This document shows positions 59,516-64,000 of a stretch of DNA of 64,000 nucleotides, one piece after another. Below the pieces are notes generated by a model. That model had not been told where the DNA came from, ran no database searches, and saw only the letters and a list, made by a program, of their open reading frames with translations. Source of the stretch: Ophiura sarsii (lineage: Eukaryota; Echinodermata; Ophiuroidea; Amphilepidida; Ophiuridae); the NCBI GenBank assembly GCA_035610835.1, contig CM069447.1, forward strand, positions 24,458,161-24,522,160. The letters run 5' to 3'. Both the position numbers and the translations under genes were made by a program. The first letter of the stretch is position 1, and each line of letters starts with the position of its first letter.

Positions 59516-61378
59516 AGAAACAAACATCGGAGTTGTCGTGTCAGGCCATGTGTCCAATATGTTTTTGGTAGCCTACAAATTGGATACGTGCCTGTGTCAA
59601 ATACATTCCCAGTTATTCAATTACATTGAACAAACTAGAACAGTATACTTGAGGAACAATGGTGTGAGAATTGATCAAATGCAAAGTCGAAGATTTTCAA
59701 GCGGATGTGGAGCGTATATTACTGTTGGAGTAACATTAAGGATTGTTCTATCGGTAAAAGATATACGCATGGCGGTTATGAAGATAGTTTCAAACGTTAC
59801 ATCGACCGACAGAATAAGACAAAATACATGTTGAGATAATGACACAATACCCGGACAATTCACGTGTCATTCACAGCTTGATCATACTTATGTTGAACAC
59901 AATTCTATACAATTGAATAGCGACATTCAAATAAATCAAACCATGAGATTGCCACGGTGACTTGTTATTGCAACAAAGTACTAAACTCGAGATATAACTT
60001 CAACAAAATCGGGCGTTGGAACAGGAAATGGGAAATGACCGAGTGCTATCTACACACACGCACCCCTAACACATCTAGCGTGTTTCCTCTTCCCACATTT
60101 TATAAGCATTTACAAAAATCCTGCGACACAATGCAGTACTTTCGATAGTGGCATGAACCATAGAAATAGTAGATACAGAAGGAATAACAATGATCCATGA
60201 TCAAAGCTCCAATCACATTGCCGAGCTATAACATTGATTGTTATTCAAATCCTATATTAGAGAGCATCATCCTAGCTTAGCGTAACGTGATAATGCCACT
60301 TTGTATAGCCATGGGATTAGTAGTGTGTCCGGCCATTTGCGCGAGTTTTGAACAGGTGTATTAATAACGTGGTTGAATCTGAATACATTAAAATGATATA
60401 GCGATAGTATCATGATGCGTTTGTCCTTGCTCATGTCGGTCTTATTAGAAAACCATTATTGAATTATATGGACCTGGATAATTGTGGCATAGTCTTTTTG
60501 GCTTATAAAAATTGATTGTCTTTGATGCATTAGATGAGGAAGGGGCAGTCGGGGGCACTCATATGGCAAATTTGATTGTTTGGTTTGTTAATTTAGGTAT
60601 AATTTGCGAGCAATTTAATTACCCGCATGTAATCGGAATATTTAATTATTATTAATTAATGAAATTTTGTAATATTTAATTTGTCAAAACAGGTCAATAT
60701 TATCGTATTCTGTTATTCAAGGAGCTATACTTGTTGCCATTTGCTTATAATACATTTAACAAATTAACATTTCCAATTGCAATGTGTCAGCACGTTTCGT
60801 GAGTTTTTGAGCATTTATTTCACATAGAAATATATAAAGCCAAATGTGTATGTACAACTTTCGAATTGATTATAGTCGGCAATATGATTCAACACATGGG
60901 TACGTAGTAATGTTCAATCCTTTGTAAAGTTGAATAGAAAATCGGATTAGGTTATCTCGTTGTTATTCCTTCTCCCTCTACTAATTCCATGCATGAACAT
61001 AGTAATGTTCATCTGCCCGGGACTCTGGCCCGGCAACATGATTACTTTGCTCTCAGTAGTACCTGTGCAGGTATTCTATGATTAGTACCTGAATGAGATA
61101 TGTACATGCGTGGTACAACTAAAGCAGATATACTGTTACTTTACAGCTAATTTGTGGTGATCACTAATACTTATACCTACACAGGTTACGGGAACTAGAC
61201 ATACATTGTTCTTGTAAGTACTGGCAGCTGAGTAACCATGACGTCGGGCATACACACATTTAAAAATGGCTGTGTTAGACAATTAATCAGCATTCACCCT
61301 GAACGTGTGGCGCATCCTCCATGGTTTGAGGAAGACCGTTTAAACAGCATTTCGGGGTTTTTGTGGTACATGTTTATG

Positions 61379-61625
61379 TTAACACTTTCCACGCGGCTAC
61401 TAGTTTTGCCATATACAAACAGATTTTTTCAGAAACCTTTCCCAAGTGGCAAAGTCTACCTCAAGGATAACTGAATAAAGACTAGGCATGTTTGTACTTA
61501 TGTCAATGCATTTCTCATGGTGGTTTCAAATAGGGTATAGAAATGTAATACAATATGTCATTTTTCAACAATTTGTGACATTTTGGAATGTCGTCTGCAT
61601 ACGCCTGCCGCGTGGGAAGTGTTAA
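61379..61625 (-). mobile_element. TTAA-flanked MITE, copy G
   Basis: Intact ends TTAA-CACTTTCCACGCGGC and CGCGTGGGAAGTG-TTAA, reverse orientation, full internal sequence. Confidence 0.86.
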
Positions 61626-62914
61626 GACCTTCTGGACGGCTTCTAGGCTAACTGCAGAGGTAACAGTAATTGGGATGTGCGTGTGAAATGATTTGGGCCT
61701 AAGGGTGACCAAGATGGTAGGCTTATTATTCATTCAGGAGATTATTAATCTGGTACAGGCGTAGTGTTGCGGGAATAGTTAAAGAACCAGTCATTGTATG
61801 TGAGGCATCGATTATTCTGTGGTCATGCAGTGTGTTTCTGTGGTTCTTAAAATGAAATTAGTTTCATCAGTTAAAATGTATGAACATTATAACATAACAT
61901 CCCTATCAAACAGGAGCCATAACACAAATTGTAACAGTACACACCCCTTTCTTAACATAAAACCATGTTGAGAAATCATGTTGCGATGCCAAACACCATC
62001 AATATATCCGAAATTAACCACACCAATCCAATGGAATCGCTATACCGTACTTTAGGGTCGAAACATAGTATCCAACCAAGTGTACTTCTTCTATATTAAG
62101 TAAAATCAGGCGATGGAAAAGCCCGAAAAAATTGGAAATTACATACGCCGAGTAACACATGTAGCGTGTTCCTCTTTCCCACTAACGGTATTTACCAAAA
62201 CCGTTAAATACTAGCGGTTTGTAAAACCTTTAACAGCATCTCACTATATTAATTTCAATATGATGTTATAGAGACCATTTAAACCGATGTTACCCTCGTA
62301 GTTCACTACATAGTTCAATTTAATGTGGATGGACTTTCTGAAAATGACTCTAGAATAACGTGTGCTATATCAGGTAGTAGGCCTATATCCAAGTGCCAAT
62401 ACTTTGGGTCAGCCAGAATGGTAGGCTTATTCTTTATTCCAGAGATGACATTGTTATCATTTTGGTAAAGGCGCATTTGATATGAAGAACCTCTCGAGTA
62501 GGAGTGGCGTGCATATAGATGTACATTTACCACGTATAAGTCTTATAAGTTTGGAATCACATCAGTCTCGCATTATCAAAATCATATATGAAATTTGCGA
62601 ATCATAATTGTCAGCATATACCAATAAAATATAAAATAAAAAGCAAACAGCTGTCACTACACAAGTATTAACAGTTCAGTTCCCTATACTAACAGTAAAT
62701 GACATCATGTTAAGATGTTGAACACTATAATTTTAAAGGCAATCCAAAATCAGCCAAACTATGGAATTGCTGTAGCAATATTGGAATGCGGTATATCCAA
62801 GCGGGAGTACATGTAATCCCTCTATATCGAGTGAAATCAGAGTTGAAAAAGGAAATTGGATATTGATGAGCGTTATTTACACACGCTGAGTAACATATGT
62901 ACCGTGTTCCCTGC

Positions 62915-63143
62915 TCTTCCACGCGGCAATAAGTGTAACCATGTAGAAAGCTAATTGTTCAGAAACCTTTCATAACTTTTAAGAATTTCAAGAATTACCG
63001 AACCAATACTACACATGGGTGTACTTTATTGTAATGCATTTATCATGGTGATTCCAAATATTCAATAATGTTGACATGTTTAAAACACTTTGTGCAATTT
63101 AAGAACTGAGGTCTGCATACGACTGCCGCGTGGAAAGTGTTAA
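62915..63143 (-). mobile_element. TTAA-flanked MITE, copy H
   Basis: The left end is eroded (ctcttccacgcggcaa). The right end is intact: GCCGCGTGGAAAGTG-TTAA. Internal blocks are shortened; reverse orientation. Confidence 0.78.
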
Positions 63144-63233
63144 TAACAACTGCTATCTACAATAAGATGCGTCATAGTTTTGGGTTAAGAATAAGATCCA
63201 GGGCCAGAGGGATATGGTTTTATTAACCAAATT

Positions 63234-63864
63234 CTGATAGTCCAATACAGTAATAACTGTAATTAAAGTGCGTATTATATTACAGTTTTACCGTGCCTGT
63301 GTTATAACACGGTAACATGTGTTACGGTAGATTACAGTTGTTACTGCCCCTGTGTTACAGGGTGTTAGCGCCCTCAACGGAATAAATCGCAATAACACTG
63401 ACAATGACAGTATACGTACAAATATAAAATACGTACAGTATACGTATCTTATATTTGACACCATTGAAATGATATTGATACATAATTATATGCCAAAACA
63501 CTCAGGGGGTTGGTGGTCGTTGTGGCAAAGTAAAAACAAGGATGGCACAATCATAAACTATAAGTATTGGATATCCAACAATCTTAAACTATAAATATTG
63601 GATATCCAACAATCTTAAACAATAAATATCGGATATCCAACATTCTTAAACTATTTTCGTTAGTGTTATTGCGATTTATTCCGTGCAAGTGAGCAATATA
63701 GCGTTTCTGGTCTGGCAATAGCCCGTTTGCGTGTTATAACACAGGGACAGTAACAACTGTAATATACTGTAGCACGTGTTACCGTGTTATAACACAGGCA
63801 CAGTAAAACTGTAATATAATACGCACTTTAATTACAGTTACTAAGTACTGTATTGGACTATCAG
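63234..63864. mobile_element. Foldback element with 31-bp satellite core
   Basis: Outer arms ctgatagtccaatacagta to gtgttataacacggtaac (63234-63330) return inverted at 63735-63864. An inner pair (ggaataaatcgcaataacac) is also inverted at 63660-63690. The core holds the satellite 63558-63650. Confidence 0.85.
63558..63650 (+). repeat. 31-bp tandem repeat, 3 copies
   Basis: Each unit contains tattggatatccaacaatct or a one-to-three-base variant. Confidence 0.92.
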
Positions 63865-64000
63865 AAGTGGGTGTTTTATTAGGCCTTTTGATGTGATTTG
63901 TATGTGAGGTGTGGTCAAACATTGATACACCTTACCAGTTGCCAACACAATGTTGGGCTTATATTATCTTCAATGTTCCGGGAAAGGCGTTAGGCACTTA

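Larger units (their letters stand above)
59320..62915 (+). repeat. Diverged copies of a common unit (four partial)
   Basis: The phrase gagtaacacatgt(t/a)(c/g)cgtgtt with flanking ggaaatt and tcctctt(t)ccc occurs near 59390, 60060, 62155 and 62900. A longer unit (atggtaggcttattctttat to cgtgttcc) is repeated at 61710-62180 and 62420-62915. Copies are diverged and hold no gene I recognise. A shared minus-strand peptide NKPTIL is all that is left of any frame. Confidence 0.6.
57415..64000. other. Distal region: repeats only
   Basis: Apart from the listed elements, 57600-58250, 59070-59290 and 60090-61370 show nothing I can name. No exon with domain sequence and splice signals was found on either strand. 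Confidence 0.45.

Noticed and set aside
59460..59834. 124-codon frame after the poly-G run
   Set aside because: Its start depends on the length of the G35 run, and the remainder matches no family I know.

Overview
This is invertebrate nuclear DNA. It is AT-rich and full of short inverted-repeat elements, homopolymer G/C runs and microsatellites. One spliced gene runs through it, with introns of 0.5 to 4.9 kb. Extracellular modules of the EGF, Frizzled and SEA types on phase-1 exons point to a metazoan. The repeat style suggests a marine deuterostome, perhaps an echinoderm or hemichordate, but that is inference.

The gene lies on the minus strand between 47.7 kb and 21.45 kb. I assembled 13 coding exons with consensus GT..AG junctions and fully compatible phases: 47463-47688, 46191-46217, 41156-41268, 38723-38790, 37366-37544, 35615-35743, 33050-33178, 30595-30711, 29935-30078, 27014-27442, 25465-25578, 24388-24531 and 21450-21772. 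They sum to 2142 nt, exactly 713 codons plus a stop. The product reads as a type II membrane protein: short basic cytoplasmic tail, one membrane helix, acidic micro-exon, SEA domain with a Gly-Ser cleavage-type site, Ser/Thr/Pro linker, three EGF modules, a Frizzled cysteine-rich domain (CRD), two EGF modules, and a second, shortened Frizzled CRD at the C-terminus. I do not recognise this domain order as a named family. The likely theme is a Wnt- or lipid-binding ectodomain that SEA processing could shed. A further upstream coding exon at 57244-57414 is in frame with it and may supply an alternative cysteine-rich N-terminus.

Layout: 1-21.4 kb has no exon I can support and is a mosaic of inverted-repeat elements, a tRNA-derived SINE-like unit and satellites. 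From 21.4 to 47.7 kb is the gene, with many elements in its introns. From 48 to 54.6 kb are two good and about four degenerate copies of a fragment resembling the TM6-TM7 end of a rhodopsin-type receptor, one broken by a 1-nt insertion, plus a large near-perfect palindrome. From 57.4 to 64 kb are repeats only, including diverged copies of a common unit.

The most coherent mobile family is a roughly 250-bp TTAA-flanked element with ends CACTTTCCACGCGGC, present about eight times. Other families include a hAT-type element with a perfect 8-bp target duplication and a mariner-type element with TA duplications.
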